DNA of 64,000 nt from Pseudomonas sp. GD04019 (GCF_029837695.1 NZ_JAOEEA010000014.1:81103-145102), one strand, 5' to 3'; numbered from the stretch's first letter, positions 17,530 through 29,271 are shown. Program-made: numbers and translations. The notes: a model not told the origin generated them from the letters alone.

Positions 17530-18075
17530 ATGTCGCAGCAATACCCCTCACTCCTGGCCTGCTTCATCGCCGAGCGCCGCAACCTGGCCCGCTTCCTCAC
17601 CGGGCGCACCGGTTGCCAGGCCACCGCCGAGGATCTGCTGCAGGACGCCTGGTTCAAGCTCAACCGCCTGCAGTCCGGCGAGCCGGTGGACAACCCGCTG
17701 GCCTACCTGCGGCGCATGGCGGCCAACCTGGCCATCGACGACGCCCGCGCCAACGCCCGCCGCCTGCTCGACCCGGTGGAGATCGAACTGCTGCTGGAGG
17801 TGCCCGACGAGGCGCCGAATGCCGAGCAGGCCATCTCCGACCAGCAGCAGCTGCAGCGCCTGGCAGAGATACTCGAAGAGTTGCCGGCACGGCGGCGCGA
17901 GCTGTTCCTCGCCGCGCGCCTCGAAGGCCAGCCGCACAAGGCGTTGGCCCAGCGCTTTGGCGTCAGCCTGCGCACCGTCGAGCTGGAAGTGCGCCGCGCC
18001 CTCGACCATTGCGCCCTGCGCCTGCAGCAGCACAGCGAGGCCACGCGCTCGCGAGATACAATGCCGACACCATGA
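17530..18075 (+). CDS. ECF sigma factor, FecI type
   Basis: 181 aa ECF sigma factor of the second surface-signalling system. Region 2 shows ATAEDLLQDAWFKLNR and PLAYLRRMAANLAIDDAR; region 4 shows LPARRRELFLAARLEG and the helix-turn-helix KALAQRFGVSLRTVELEV. It should direct transcription of the receptor at 19104. Its stop overlaps the start of the FecR gene (ATGA). No strong ribosome binding site precedes its ATG, which suggests low basal expression. It is divergent from the other sigma gene with about 200 bp between them. Confidence 0.9.
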   Translation: MSQQYPSLLACFIAERRNLARFLTGRTGCQATAEDLLQDAWFKLNRLQSGEPVDNPLAYLRRMAANLAIDDARANARRLLDPVEIELLLEVPDEAPNAEQAISDQQQLQRLAEILEELPARRRELFLAARLEGQPHKALAQRFGVSLRTVELEVRRALDHCALRLQQHSEATRSRDTMPTP

Positions 18076-19001
18076 CAGACACCTCCTCCCCCGCATTCGA
18101 GCTGACCCAGCAGGCCAACGCCTGGGTGGCGCGCCTTACCTCCGGCCAGGCCACGGTCGAGGATGCCCGCGCCCTGCGCGAGTGGTGCGCCCGCAGCGCG
18201 GCCCATGCCCAGGCCTACCACGAGGCGGCGCGCCTGTGGCGCGAGCTGGGCCGGTTGCCGCCCGTGGCGGCCCGCCGCGCGCCACGTCGGCGTGTGCTGG
18301 GCGGTGGTCTGGCGGCCTGCGCCCTGCTGCTCGGCTTCGCCTGGCTGCAGCCGGGGCAGATCGATGCCCAGGCCTGGCTGGCCGACGCCAGCACCGGCGT
18401 CGGCGAGCGCCGCGAGATCCTGCTGGAGGACGGCAGCCGGGTCGAACTGGACGCGCGCAGCAGCCTGGACCTGGACTTCAGCGCCGAACGCCGACGCCTG
18501 GTGCTCAAAGGCGGCGCCGCGGTATTCCATGTGCAGCACGACCCCGGCCGCCCCTTCGTGGTCGAGGCCGACAACGGCAGCGTGACGGCTCTGGGCACGG
18601 TGTTCGAGGTGCGTCACCAGGACAACGGCGTGCGCGTGACCTGCAGCGAAGGCGTGGTCGCCGTGCGCTCGGCGGACCGGCCGCCACTACGCCTGGAGGC
18701 CGGCCAGCAACTGCGTTACGACACCCGCGCCAGCAGCCCGCCGGCACCGGTCAACAGCGCCGAGGCCCTGGCCTGGCGCCAGGACCTGCTGGTGTTCAAG
18801 CAGCGCCCGCTGGCGGAACTGGTCGAGGAGCTGAACCGCTACCGCAGCGGGCGCATCGTCCTGGCCAACCAGCAGATCGCCCAGCGCCCGGTCAGTGGCG
18901 TGTTCCACCTGCAGCGCACCGACGAAGCGCTGGCCCACATCAGCAGCAGCCTGGGGCTGAGCGCGACCCATCTACCGGGCAACTGGGTGATGCTGCGCTA
19001 A
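18072..19001 (+). CDS. FecR-type anti-sigma factor
   Basis: 309 aa inner-membrane signal transducer for the sigma factor just upstream. The cytoplasmic domain (about 1-70) has the FecR start pattern (ANAWVARLTSG, REWCARSAAHAQAYHEAARLW). An arginine-rich stretch (RRAPRRR) precedes the membrane segment at about 76-92. The periplasmic FecR domain begins around GERREILLEDGS. The C-terminal part (LAELVEELNRYRSG onward) is STN-like and is expected to contact the receptor's signalling domain. It is coupled to the sigma gene by a 4-nt overlap. Confidence 0.9.
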   Translation: MTDTSSPAFELTQQANAWVARLTSGQATVEDARALREWCARSAAHAQAYHEAARLWRELGRLPPVAARRAPRRRVLGGGLAACALLLGFAWLQPGQIDAQAWLADASTGVGERREILLEDGSRVELDARSSLDLDFSAERRRLVLKGGAAVFHVQHDPGRPFVVEADNGSVTALGTVFEVRHQDNGVRVTCSEGVVAVRSADRPPLRLEAGQQLRYDTRASSPPAPVNSAEALAWRQDLLVFKQRPLAELVEELNRYRSGRIVLANQQIAQRPVSGVFHLQRTDEALAHISSSLGLSATHLPGNWVMLR

Positions 19002-19021
19002 AAAAATCTGCGCGCGGCATT

Positions 19022-19048
19022 GCGGGTCTAGTCTTCGGTAAACGTCTA
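19022..19048 (+). promoter_or_regulatory. possible ECF (FecI-type) promoter of the receptor
   Basis: GCGGGT (19022-19027) and CGTCTA (19043-19048), 15 bp apart, resemble the -35 and -10 elements seen before FecI-controlled receptor genes. They lie between the anti-sigma gene and the receptor start, 56 bp before the ATG. Confidence 0.4.
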
Positions 19049-19103
19049 TCGAATAGGAACGCTTTTCATCTGCACCTATTTGCCGACTAAACCGGGGAAA
19101 CAC

Positions 19104-21494
19104 ATGCCAACGCCTTTTCCGCTCAGGACTCGCCTGGCGAGCTCCATCCTGCTCGCCTGCTCCAGCCTGCTGACTGCCGCGCCCGCTGCCTGGGCCGCCG
19201 AGACCACCGCCGAGCAGAGCGAGCAGCTCAGCTTCGACATCCCGGCGCAGAGCCTGGATGACGCTCTCAGCGCCTACGGCATCGCCAGCGGCGCCCAGGT
19301 GCTGTACGACGCCGGCCTGACCCAGGGCCTGAGTTCGCAAGCGGTCAGCGGCCAGATGGATCGCCAGCAGGCCCTGCAGCAGCTGCTGGCCGGCACCGGC
19401 CTGAGCTACCGCTTCACCGGCGCACGCACCGTCACCCTGGAAGCAGCATCCTCCTCGGCCGGGGAGGCGCTGGAGTTCGCGCCCATCCTGATCACCGGCG
19501 AGAAGATCGAGCGCGACCTGCAGCAGACCACCAGCAGCGTGGCCGTGGTCGGCGCCGAGCAGATCGAACGGGCGCGCATCCAGAATCTGCCGGATGCCTT
19601 CCGCATGATGGCCAACGTGCGTGACGCCGACTGGGCCGACTCCGGCTACATCATCCGCGGCATCAACTCCGAAGGCGTCGGCGGCCCGGCCGGGCGGCCT
19701 CTGGCCACCGTGTATGTCGATGGCGTGGCGCAAACCATGCAGGGCGCGCGCCGCGGCGCACTGGGCATGTGGGACGTGGAGCAGGTCGAGGTGCTGCGCG
19801 GCCCGCAGTCCACCACCAGCGGGCGTAATGCCCTGGCCGGCGCCATTCGCATCGAGTCCAAGGACCCGACCTATCACTGGGAAAGCGCCGCCCGCGGCAC
19901 CGCCGGCAGCCTCGACACCCACGGCTACGCGGCGATGGTTTCCGGTCCTCTGGTGGAGGACAAACTGGCCTTCCGCCTGGCCGCCGAACGCAGCCACGCC
20001 GATGGCGGCATCGACTACCCCTACTTCGAGGGCATGCCGCGTCTCGACGAGCGCCAGGACGACGACTACTGGCAAGTGCGCGGCAAGCTGCTGTTCCAGC
20101 CACACGGCGAAGATGGCGTGCGCGTGCTGCTGAGCCACTCGAAGAGCTACGACTCGCCGGCCTACAACGATGTCGACGGTCCCAGCGGCGGGGTCGACTA
20201 CTTCGATCGCGAGTGGGGCAACCAGAGCATGGCGCTGTTCACCGAGGCGCGCAGCACCATCAACTACAACACCGGCCTGGAAATCGCCCAGCCGCTCAGC
20301 GAAGGCCTGACCCTGACCTCGCTGACCACCCACGTGAAGACCGAGACCAGCCGCCCCTCGGTCGACCTGGGCACCACCGGCGAATTCGACGAGAAGGAGA
20401 TCGCCCAGGAGCTGCGCCTGAACTGGGATAACACCCAGTATTCGGCCGTGGCCGGCGTTTATCTCAACACCGGCGAAGAGAAGGGGCGCCGCGATCAGCA
20501 ACGTCCCTGGGAAAGCTACCAGCGCCGCGACCGCAGCAAGAACGAGGTGGACAACTACGCCCTGTTCGGCGAGATGAACTGGCACCTGACCGAGCAGTGG
20601 ACGCTGATCAGCGGCATGCGCTACGACTATGAGAAGCAGGACTACAAGGCCGCCAACAGCCGCGTTGACAACGCCACCGGCGCCCCGGTCAGCAGCCTCA
20701 ACAGCGACGGCGACACCCACTATGACGCCTGGCTGCCCAAGGTCGGCGTGCAATACCAGATCGACAAGCAGCAGAACCTTGGTTTTGTCGTGCAACGCGC
20801 CTACCGCGGCGGCGGCACCGCGACCAACTACGTGACTTCCGAGATCTACGACTACGACGCCGAGTACGCCTGGAACTACGAGCTGTCCTACCGCTCGCTG
20901 TGGGCAGACGGCAAGTTGCGCCTGAATGCCAATCTGTTCCACCTGGACTGGGACGATCAGCAGGTCAACGTGCCGCAGATTCCCGGCGACTTCACCAGCG
21001 ACGTGGTGATCAACGCCGGCAAGTCGCATGTCGACGGCTTCGAGATTGAGCTGGGCTACCAGCCGCTGGAAGGCCTGGACACGTTCGCCTCGCTCGGCAT
21101 GGCCAAGACCGAATTCGACGAGTTCTATTTCGTGCAGAACGGCGTACCGCTGGACCTGGCCGGCGAAGCCTTCCCGCAGGCACCCGAGTGGACGGCTGCA
21201 CTGGGCGCAGACTATCAGCACCACAGCGGCTGGTTCGTCGGCGGCGACCTCAAGTACACCGGCAGCACCACCTCACGCTCGTTGTTGGAAGGCGCGGAGA
21301 AAGACGGTCTGCCGGTCTATACCCTGCTCAATCTGCGCACCGGCTATGCCGGCGATCAATGGCGCCTGACCCTGTGGGCCAACAACGTCACCGACGAGGA
21401 GTACTACCTGTATCGCTACGACGAGCCGGGTAGCCAGTTCGCCTCCGTCGGCCGCGAGCGCGTGATCGGCACCACGCTCGACCTTACCTACTGA
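19104..21494 (+). CDS. TonB-dependent receptor with signalling domain
   Basis: Outer-membrane receptor of 796 aa. After the signal peptide (to about AWAAE, residue 32) comes an STN domain (LSFDIPAQSLDDALSAYG), then a TonB box region around APILITGEKI, the plug (VEVLRGPQSTTSGRNALAGA) and the barrel ending TLDLTY. Together with the two genes upstream it forms a sigma/anti-sigma/receptor signalling set. The start at 19104 is supported by GGGGAAA just upstream; an ATG at 19080 is less likely. The ligand is unknown. Sequence style differs from the left receptor (plug with GRNALAGA), so a different siderophore is likely. Confidence 0.92.
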   Translation: MPTPFPLRTRLASSILLACSSLLTAAPAAWAAETTAEQSEQLSFDIPAQSLDDALSAYGIASGAQVLYDAGLTQGLSSQAVSGQMDRQQALQQLLAGTGLSYRFTGARTVTLEAASSSAGEALEFAPILITGEKIERDLQQTTSSVAVVGAEQIERARIQNLPDAFRMMANVRDADWADSGYIIRGINSEGVGGPAGRPLATVYVDGVAQTMQGARRGALGMWDVEQVEVLRGPQSTTSGRNALAGAIRIESKDPTYHWESAARGTAGSLDTHGYAAMVSGPLVEDKLAFRLAAERSHADGGIDYPYFEGMPRLDERQDDDYWQVRGKLLFQPHGEDGVRVLLSHSKSYDSPAYNDVDGPSGGVDYFDREWGNQSMALFTEARSTINYNTGLEIAQPLSEGLTLTSLTTHVKTETSRPSVDLGTTGEFDEKEIAQELRLNWDNTQYSAVAGVYLNTGEEKGRRDQQRPWESYQRRDRSKNEVDNYALFGEMNWHLTEQWTLISGMRYDYEKQDYKAANSRVDNATGAPVSSLNSDGDTHYDAWLPKVGVQYQIDKQQNLGFVVQRAYRGGGTATNYVTSEIYDYDAEYAWNYELSYRSLWADGKLRLNANLFHLDWDDQQVNVPQIPGDFTSDVVINAGKSHVDGFEIELGYQPLEGLDTFASLGMAKTEFDEFYFVQNGVPLDLAGEAFPQAPEWTAALGADYQHHSGWFVGGDLKYTGSTTSRSLLEGAEKDGLPVYTLLNLRTGYAGDQWRLTLWANNVTDEEYYLYRYDEPGSQFASVGRERVIGTTLDLTY

Positions 21495-21501
21495 GAGGTC
21501 C

Positions 21502-21525
21502 GCCGCCCCGCGAGGGGCGGCTGTT
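21502..21525 (+). terminator. receptor gene terminator
   Basis: Stem GCCGCCCC/GGGGCGGC with a GCGA loop, followed by TGTTT, 7 nt past the receptor stop codon. It is well placed to end the right-hand signalling operon. Confidence 0.7.
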
Positions 21526-21535
21526 TCATCGCGGG

Positions 21536-21694
21536 CTAGACGTATCCCAACAACAGCAATATCAGCAGGATCACCACCACCAGGCCGAGGCCGCCGGACG
21601 GGCCGTAGCCCCAGGAGCGGCTATGCGGCCAAGCCGGTATGGCACCGATCAGCAGCAGGATCAGGACGATCAGCAGTATGGTTCCCAAGGTCAT
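21536..21694 (-). CDS. DUF3309 small membrane protein
   Basis: 52 aa. Two hydrophobic segments (LGTILLIVLILLLIGAIP and LGLVVVILLILLLLGYV) flank the conserved loop WPHSRSWGYGPSGG, which is the hallmark of the DUF3309 family. The start at 21694 gives the family's usual length of about 50 residues; an upstream ATG at 21745 adds a non-conserved stretch. It is an inner-membrane peptide of unknown role, standing alone between the receptor gene and ssb. Confidence 0.85.
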   Translation of the reverse strand: MTLGTILLIVLILLLIGAIPAWPHSRSWGYGPSGGLGLVVVILLILLLLGYV

Positions 21695-21831
21695 GACGAG
21701 TTCCTCACAGTCGTGGACATGCGCGCGCCAGCAGGCGACGCCCATCTAGCCAGGCCATTCCCGGCCCTACACAACTATCGACCCGGCAGCCGCAACGGCA
21801 GTTCGGACTATTTCTTCACCCGTGAAAATGC

Positions 21832-21857
21832 AAAAGCCCGGCAATGCCGGGCTTTTT
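21832..21857 (-). terminator. ssb terminator
   Basis: Stem AGCCCGGC/GCCGGGCT flanked by A and T tracts, 20 nt past the ssb stop codon. On the minus strand a TTTTGC tract follows. A typical intrinsic terminator that could work in both directions. Confidence 0.85.
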
Positions 21858-21876
21858 CCTGTGCCGAGGGCGAGCC

Positions 21877-22371
21877 TCAGAACGGGATGTCGTCGTCGAA
21901 GCTGTCGTAGTCCGGGGCTGGCTGCTGGGCCGCCGGTTGCGGCGCCGGGCGCGGCGCGGCCTGCTGCGGGGCCGGGCGCGACTGCTGCTGACGCGGGGCG
22001 TACTCGCCACCGCCTTCGTTGTTGCCGCCACGGCCGCCGAGCAGCTGCAGGGTGCCGTTCATGTCGACCACGATCTCGGTGGTGTAACGCTTGACGCCGT
22101 CCTTCTCCCACTCGCGGGTCTGCAGGCGGCCTTCGACGTAGCACTGGCTGCCCTTGCGCAGGTATTCGCCAGCGATCTCGGCGAGCTTGCCGAAGAACAC
22201 CACGCGATGCCATTCGGTACGGTCCTGCTGCTGGCCGGTCTGCTTGTCCTTCCAGCTGTCGGTAGTGGCGAGGGTGATGTTGGTCACCGCGTTGCCATTG
22301 GGCAGATAGCGAGTTTCCGGGTCGCCGCCGACGTTGCCGATCAGAATGACTTTGTTAACCCCACGGGCCAT
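21877..22371 (-). CDS. ssb: single-stranded DNA-binding protein
   Basis: 164 aa. The N-terminal OB fold (about 1-110) binds single-stranded DNA as a tetramer (MARGVNKVILIGNVGGDPE; WHRVVFFGKLAEIAGEYL). A Gly/Gln/Pro-rich linker follows (about 115-150). The C-terminal tip DDDIPF is the acidic docking site for replication and repair partners. The start is 9 bp after the stop codon of the YajR-like gene, so the two are probably cotranscribed. The ssb / MFS / uvrA order matches PAO1. Confidence 0.98.
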   Translation of the reverse strand: MARGVNKVILIGNVGGDPETRYLPNGNAVTNITLATTDSWKDKQTGQQQDRTEWHRVVFFGKLAEIAGEYLRKGSQCYVEGRLQTREWEKDGVKRYTTEIVVDMNGTLQLLGGRGGNNEGGGEYAPRQQQSRPAPQQAAPRPAPQPAAQQPAPDYDSFDDDIPF

Positions 22372-22380
22372 TTCGTTCTC

Positions 22381-23775
22381 CTAAGCTGAATGCGTCTCCG
22401 CGGCCTCTTCGAGCACTCGCTCGAGCAACACGCGGTCCAATTGTTGGGTGTCCACTTTGATGTACAACGCGGCCTCCTCGGCCACCACGATGGCGTCGCT
22501 GACGCCGGGTATCGCGAGGAGTCGCCCCACCAGTGCGCTATCGGCCACGGCATGGGCCGTGAGCGGCCGGCGCAGGCTGGTCACATAAGGCGGCTCGCGC
22601 ATAGTAGCAGCTGCCAGCAGCCAAATAACCCCCAGCGCCGCACAGCCGACGAACACCAGGCCGAGCCCGCCATGCTGGTACAGCCAGCCACCGAGAATGC
22701 CGCCCACGGCAGCACCGAGGAACTGGCTGGTGGAGTACACACCCATGGCCGTGCCCTTGCCGCCGGCCGGCGCCACCTTGCTCACCAGCGAGGGCAACGA
22801 GGCCTCCAGCAGGTTGAAGGCGGTGAAGAACAGGATGAAGCCGAACACCAACGCTTTCAGCCCATGACCGAAGGCCCAGAAGTGCAGCTCGCAGAGCACC
22901 AGCACCAGCACCGCACCACTCAGCACGCGCTTCATCTGGCGCTTCTTCTCGCCATAGATGATGAACGGCACCATGCCGAAGAAGCCGATCAGCAGTGCGC
23001 TGAGGTAGACCCACCAGTGCTCTTCCTTGGCCAGGCCTCCCTGGTCGACCAGCGCCAGCGGCAGCACCACGAAGCTGGCCATGAGGATCGCGTGCAGCAC
23101 GCCGATGCCCAGGTTGAGGCGCAGCAGTTCGGCATTGCGCAGGGTCGGCAGCAGCGCCTGGCGCGCCACGCCGGACTCGCGGTGCTGCAGCGCACTGGAG
23201 GCCCGCGGCACGAACAGGGCGACGATCAGCATGCCGACCAGCGCCATGCCGGCAGTGGCCCAGAACAACCCGGACAGGCCGAAAGCGCGGGTCAGCAGCG
23301 GGCCGACCACCATGGCCACGGCGAACGACAGGCCGATGCTCATGCCGATCATGGCCATGGCCTTGGTGCGGTGCTGCTCGCGGGTCAGGTCGGAGAGCAG
23401 CGCCATCACCGCCGCCGAGATGGCCCCTGCGCCCTGCAGCACGCGGCCGGCGATCACGCCCCAGATGGAGTCGGCATTGGCCGCCAGGGCGGCGCCGGCG
23501 GCGAAGATCAGCAGGCCGATGTAGATCACCGGCAGGCGGCCGATGCGGTCGGAGATGATACCGAAGGGAATCTGCAGCACCGCCTGGGTCAGGCCGTAGG
23601 CACCGATGGCCAGGCCGATCAGCGCCGGGGTGGCGCCGGCCAGGTCGGTGCCGTAGGTGGCGAGCACCGGCAGGACCATGAACATGCCCAGCATGCGGAA
23701 GGCGAACACCAGCGCCAGGCCACCGGCGGCGCGCGTTTCCCTGGCGCTCATGCGTTCGCTGTGCGGATCGTGCAT
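22381..23775 (-). CDS. YajR-like MFS transporter
   Basis: 464 aa, inner-membrane major facilitator with 12 predicted membrane segments. The MFS signature loop between TM2 and TM3 reads FGIISDRIGRLPVIYIG. After TM12 there is a soluble C-terminal domain of about 70 aa (from about 395) with a ferredoxin-like pattern (LLAIPGVSDAIVVAEEAALYIKVD). This matches the YAM domain of E. coli YajR. Substrate unknown; drug efflux is only a guess. The start at 23775 is preferred since the next upstream ATG (23815) precedes a TAGAAT -10-like element. Confidence 0.88.
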   Translation of the reverse strand: MHDPHSERMSARETRAAGGLALVFAFRMLGMFMVLPVLATYGTDLAGATPALIGLAIGAYGLTQAVLQIPFGIISDRIGRLPVIYIGLLIFAAGAALAANADSIWGVIAGRVLQGAGAISAAVMALLSDLTREQHRTKAMAMIGMSIGLSFAVAMVVGPLLTRAFGLSGLFWATAGMALVGMLIVALFVPRASSALQHRESGVARQALLPTLRNAELLRLNLGIGVLHAILMASFVVLPLALVDQGGLAKEEHWWVYLSALLIGFFGMVPFIIYGEKKRQMKRVLSGAVLVLVLCELHFWAFGHGLKALVFGFILFFTAFNLLEASLPSLVSKVAPAGGKGTAMGVYSTSQFLGAAVGGILGGWLYQHGGLGLVFVGCAALGVIWLLAAATMREPPYVTSLRRPLTAHAVADSALVGRLLAIPGVSDAIVVAEEAALYIKVDTQQLDRVLLERVLEEAAETHSA

Positions 23776-23901
23776 GGAAAAACCCTGAACAAAGAGGCCG
23801 GCGATTCTATCAGTCATGACAGGGCCTGTAGACGTTTTGTCGGCGCACCGTGCAGGCGCAAAACGTCGCAGCGGGTCCTGCCATTTCACCATCGCTGTGC
23901 T

Positions 23902-23931
23902 TTGCCGCGTGCCAGCCAGCGGCCGTATACT
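23902..23931 (+). promoter_or_regulatory. uvrA promoter
   Basis: TTGCCG (23902-23907), 18-bp spacer, TATACT (23926-23931). The predicted start site near 23938 gives a leader of about 185 nt that contains the whole inverted-repeat element at 23968. No LexA box (CTGT-N8-ACAG) is visible nearby. Confidence 0.6.
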
Positions 23932-23967
23932 TTGCCGTTTCCGCCCGCCACCTGCGAGGCTGCAGTC

Positions 23968-24121
23968 GGGAGCCTCTAAAAGCGTTGGCGAGGCAGTCAG
24001 CGCAAGGCAAAAGCACGCGAGGAATGCACTGGGCCCGCATTCGGGTTTACGAGTAGTAAATGAGCATTCTGAGCCTGCTTTAACGCAGCGATGGCAACGC
24101 AGGTAGCTTTTAGAGGTTCCC
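23968..24121. repeat. 154-bp element with terminal inverted repeats
   Basis: The ends are GGGAGCCTCTAAAAGC (23968-23983) and its inverted copy (24106-24121) with one mismatch in 16. Inside are further dyads: GAATGC/GCATTC and TTTAC/GTAAA. No target-site duplication is visible and there is no reading frame, so it is either a MITE-like non-autonomous element or a repetitive leader structure. It ends 3 bp before the uvrA start codon. The right repeat carries AGAGG, the only good ribosome binding site for uvrA. The rest of the 349-bp gap (23776-23967) holds the divergent promoters. Confidence 0.7.
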
Positions 24122-24124
24122 TAA

Positions 24125-26959
<2,835 letters not shown>

Positions 26960-26974
26960 CATGCTGCAACAATG

Positions 26975-27003
26975 AAAAAGCCCCGCTACTGCGGGGCTTT
27001 CTC
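26975..27003. terminator. bidirectional terminator between uvrA and katG
   Basis: Stem AAAGCCCCGC/GCGGGGCTTT with a TACT loop, A tract on the left and T tract on the right. It can end both convergent genes. Confidence 0.88.
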
Positions 27004-27017
27004 TTGTTGCGGACGAC

Positions 27018-29165
27018 TCAGGCTGCCAGATCGAAGCGATCCAGGTTCATCACCTTGGTCCAGGCGGCGACGAAGTCCTGGATGAACTTCGCCTTGCCGT
27101 CGGCGCTGGCATAGACCTCGGCATAAGCTCGCAGGATCGAGTTGGAGCCGAAGATCAGGTCGCTGCGGGTGCCGCTGTACTTCACGGCGCCGGTCTTGCG
27201 GTCCTTGGCCTCGAACACTTCGGCGTCGGCATCCACGGCCTTCCACACGGTGTTCATGTCCAGCAGGTTGACGAAGAAGTCATTGCTGAGCACGCCGACC
27301 TTGTCGGTGAGCACGCCTTGCTGGCTGCCATCGTGGTTGGCGCCGAGCACACGCAGGCCGCCGACCAGGGCGGTCAGCTCCGGTGCGGTGAGGGTGAGCA
27401 GCTGCGCCCGATCGACCAGCAAGGCCTCGGTGGTGGCGCCAACCTTGCCCTTGCGATAGTTGCGGAAGCCATCGGCCGTAGGCTCGAGCACGGCGAAGGA
27501 GTCGACATCGGTCTGGTCCTGCGCGGCATCGACGCGCCCCGGGGTAAACGGCACGTCGACGCTGACGCCAGCGGCCTTGGCAGCCAGTTCGATGCCGACA
27601 TTGCCGGCCAGCACTATCACGTCGGCCAGCGATGCCTTGCCGGAAGTCTTCTGGATCTCGACCAGCTTGGGCAGCGCCTTGACGGCGCGCTGGTTGACCT
27701 CCCAATCTTTCTGCGGAGCCAGGGCTAGACGCGCGCCATTGGCACCACCGCGCTTGTCGCCGCCACGGAAGGTCGAAGCCGAAGCCCAAGCCACCGAGAC
27801 CAGGTCGCCAACCGGCAAACCCGACGCCGCGATCTGCGCCTTGAGATCGGCAATATCCGCTGCCGAGGGATTGTGCACGGCCGCCGGCAGAGGGTCCTGC
27901 CAGATCAGGTCTTCTTTCGGTACTTCCGGGCCAAGGTAGCGAGCCTTCGGCCCCATGTCGCGATGGGTCAGCTTGAACCAGGCGCGGGCGAAGGCCTCGG
28001 CGAAGGCCTGCGGATCTTCGAGGAAGCGCTTGGAGATCTTGCCGAACTCCGGATCGAAGCGCAGGGTCAGGTCGGTGGTCAGCATGGTCGGCTTGTTGAA
28101 CTTGCCCGGCACATGGGCGTCCGGAATGATCTCCGGCGCGTCCTTGGCCTCCCACTGCTTGGCGCCGGCAGGCGACTTGGTCAGCACCCACTCGTACTTG
28201 AACAGGTTCTCGAAGAAGTTGTTGCTCCACAGTGTCGGAGTCTTGGTCCAGGTCACCTCCAGGCCACTGGAGACGGTGTCCTTGCCATGCCCGCCGCCGA
28301 AGCTGCTGGTCCATCCGAGCCCCTGGTCCTCGATGGTACCGCCCTCAGGCTCCGGCCCCTTGTGCGACTCGGGGGCAGCGCCGTGGGCCTTGCCGAAGGT
28401 ATGGCCGCCGGCGATCAGGGCGACGGTTTCCTCGTCATCCATGGCCATGCGGCTGAAGGTGGCGCGGATGTCCTTGGCCGCGGCCATGTAGTCGCCGCTG
28501 GCATTCGGGCCTTCCGGGTTCACGTAGATCAGCCCCATGTGGGTGGCGCCCAGGCTGTTGATCAATACACGGTCGCCCTCGAAGCGCTGGTCGTCCCCCA
28601 GCCATTTGGTCTCGGCGCCCCAAGCCACGTCCATGTCCGGTTCCCAGACATCCTCGCGCCCACCGGCGAAGCCGAAGGTGCGGAAGCCCATGGACTCCAG
28701 CGCCACGTTGCCGGCCAGGATCATCAGGTCGGCCCAGGAGATCTGCTGGCCATACTTCTGCTTGATCGGCCACAGCAGACGGCGTGACTTGTCGATGTTG
28801 ACGTTGTCCGGCCAGGAGTTGAGCGGCGCGAAGCGCTGCTGGCCGCGCCCGCCGCCGCCGCGGCCGTCGGTGGTGCGATAGGTACCGGCGGAGTGCCAGG
28901 CCATGCGGATCATCTGCGGGCCGTAATGACCGAAGTCCGCCGGCCACCAATCCTGGCTATCGGTCATGAGCTTGACCAGATCGGCTTTAAGGGCCTTGTA
29001 GTCGAGCTTCTTGAATTCTTCGGCGTAGTTGAACTTCTCGCCGAGCGGGTTGGACTTTTCTGAGTGCTGGTTGAGCAGATCGACGCGTAGCTGGTTCGGC
29101 CACCAATCCTTGTTGGTAGTCCCGCCAGCAGCATGATGAAACGGGCATTTACCTTGATCAGACAT
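27018..29165 (-). CDS. katG: catalase-peroxidase
   Basis: 715 aa bifunctional haem enzyme that removes hydrogen peroxide by catalase or peroxidase reactions. The distal triad is Arg87, Trp90, His91 (RMAWHSAGTYR). The Tyr and Met of the family's Trp-Tyr-Met crosslink are in LIYVNPEG and FSRMAMDD. The proximal His is in GGHTFGKAHGA. The C-terminal half is the usual duplicated, haem-less domain. No signal peptide, so cytoplasmic. It occupies the place where PAO1 has bfrA and katA. A GATAAAAGCTATC dyad about 110 bp upstream could be an OxyR site. Confidence 0.98.
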   Translation of the reverse strand: MSDQGKCPFHHAAGGTTNKDWWPNQLRVDLLNQHSEKSNPLGEKFNYAEEFKKLDYKALKADLVKLMTDSQDWWPADFGHYGPQMIRMAWHSAGTYRTTDGRGGGGRGQQRFAPLNSWPDNVNIDKSRRLLWPIKQKYGQQISWADLMILAGNVALESMGFRTFGFAGGREDVWEPDMDVAWGAETKWLGDDQRFEGDRVLINSLGATHMGLIYVNPEGPNASGDYMAAAKDIRATFSRMAMDDEETVALIAGGHTFGKAHGAAPESHKGPEPEGGTIEDQGLGWTSSFGGGHGKDTVSSGLEVTWTKTPTLWSNNFFENLFKYEWVLTKSPAGAKQWEAKDAPEIIPDAHVPGKFNKPTMLTTDLTLRFDPEFGKISKRFLEDPQAFAEAFARAWFKLTHRDMGPKARYLGPEVPKEDLIWQDPLPAAVHNPSAADIADLKAQIAASGLPVGDLVSVAWASASTFRGGDKRGGANGARLALAPQKDWEVNQRAVKALPKLVEIQKTSGKASLADVIVLAGNVGIELAAKAAGVSVDVPFTPGRVDAAQDQTDVDSFAVLEPTADGFRNYRKGKVGATTEALLVDRAQLLTLTAPELTALVGGLRVLGANHDGSQQGVLTDKVGVLSNDFFVNLLDMNTVWKAVDADAEVFEAKDRKTGAVKYSGTRSDLIFGSNSILRAYAEVYASADGKAKFIQDFVAAWTKVMNLDRFDLAA

Positions 29166-29271
29166 TGTTCTCTCCTCTCCTCATCAGGTCGGTACCTGCG
29201 ACTGCGGCCGACGATGGAGAGAGACTAGACCCGCTTCGCCTGAAGGACCAATTTATGAAAAACAACAAGTC

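Noticed and set aside
22390..23979. 529-codon open frame opposite the MFS transporter
   Set aside because: Gln/His-rich antisense of membrane segments; the minus strand gene is a clear transporter.
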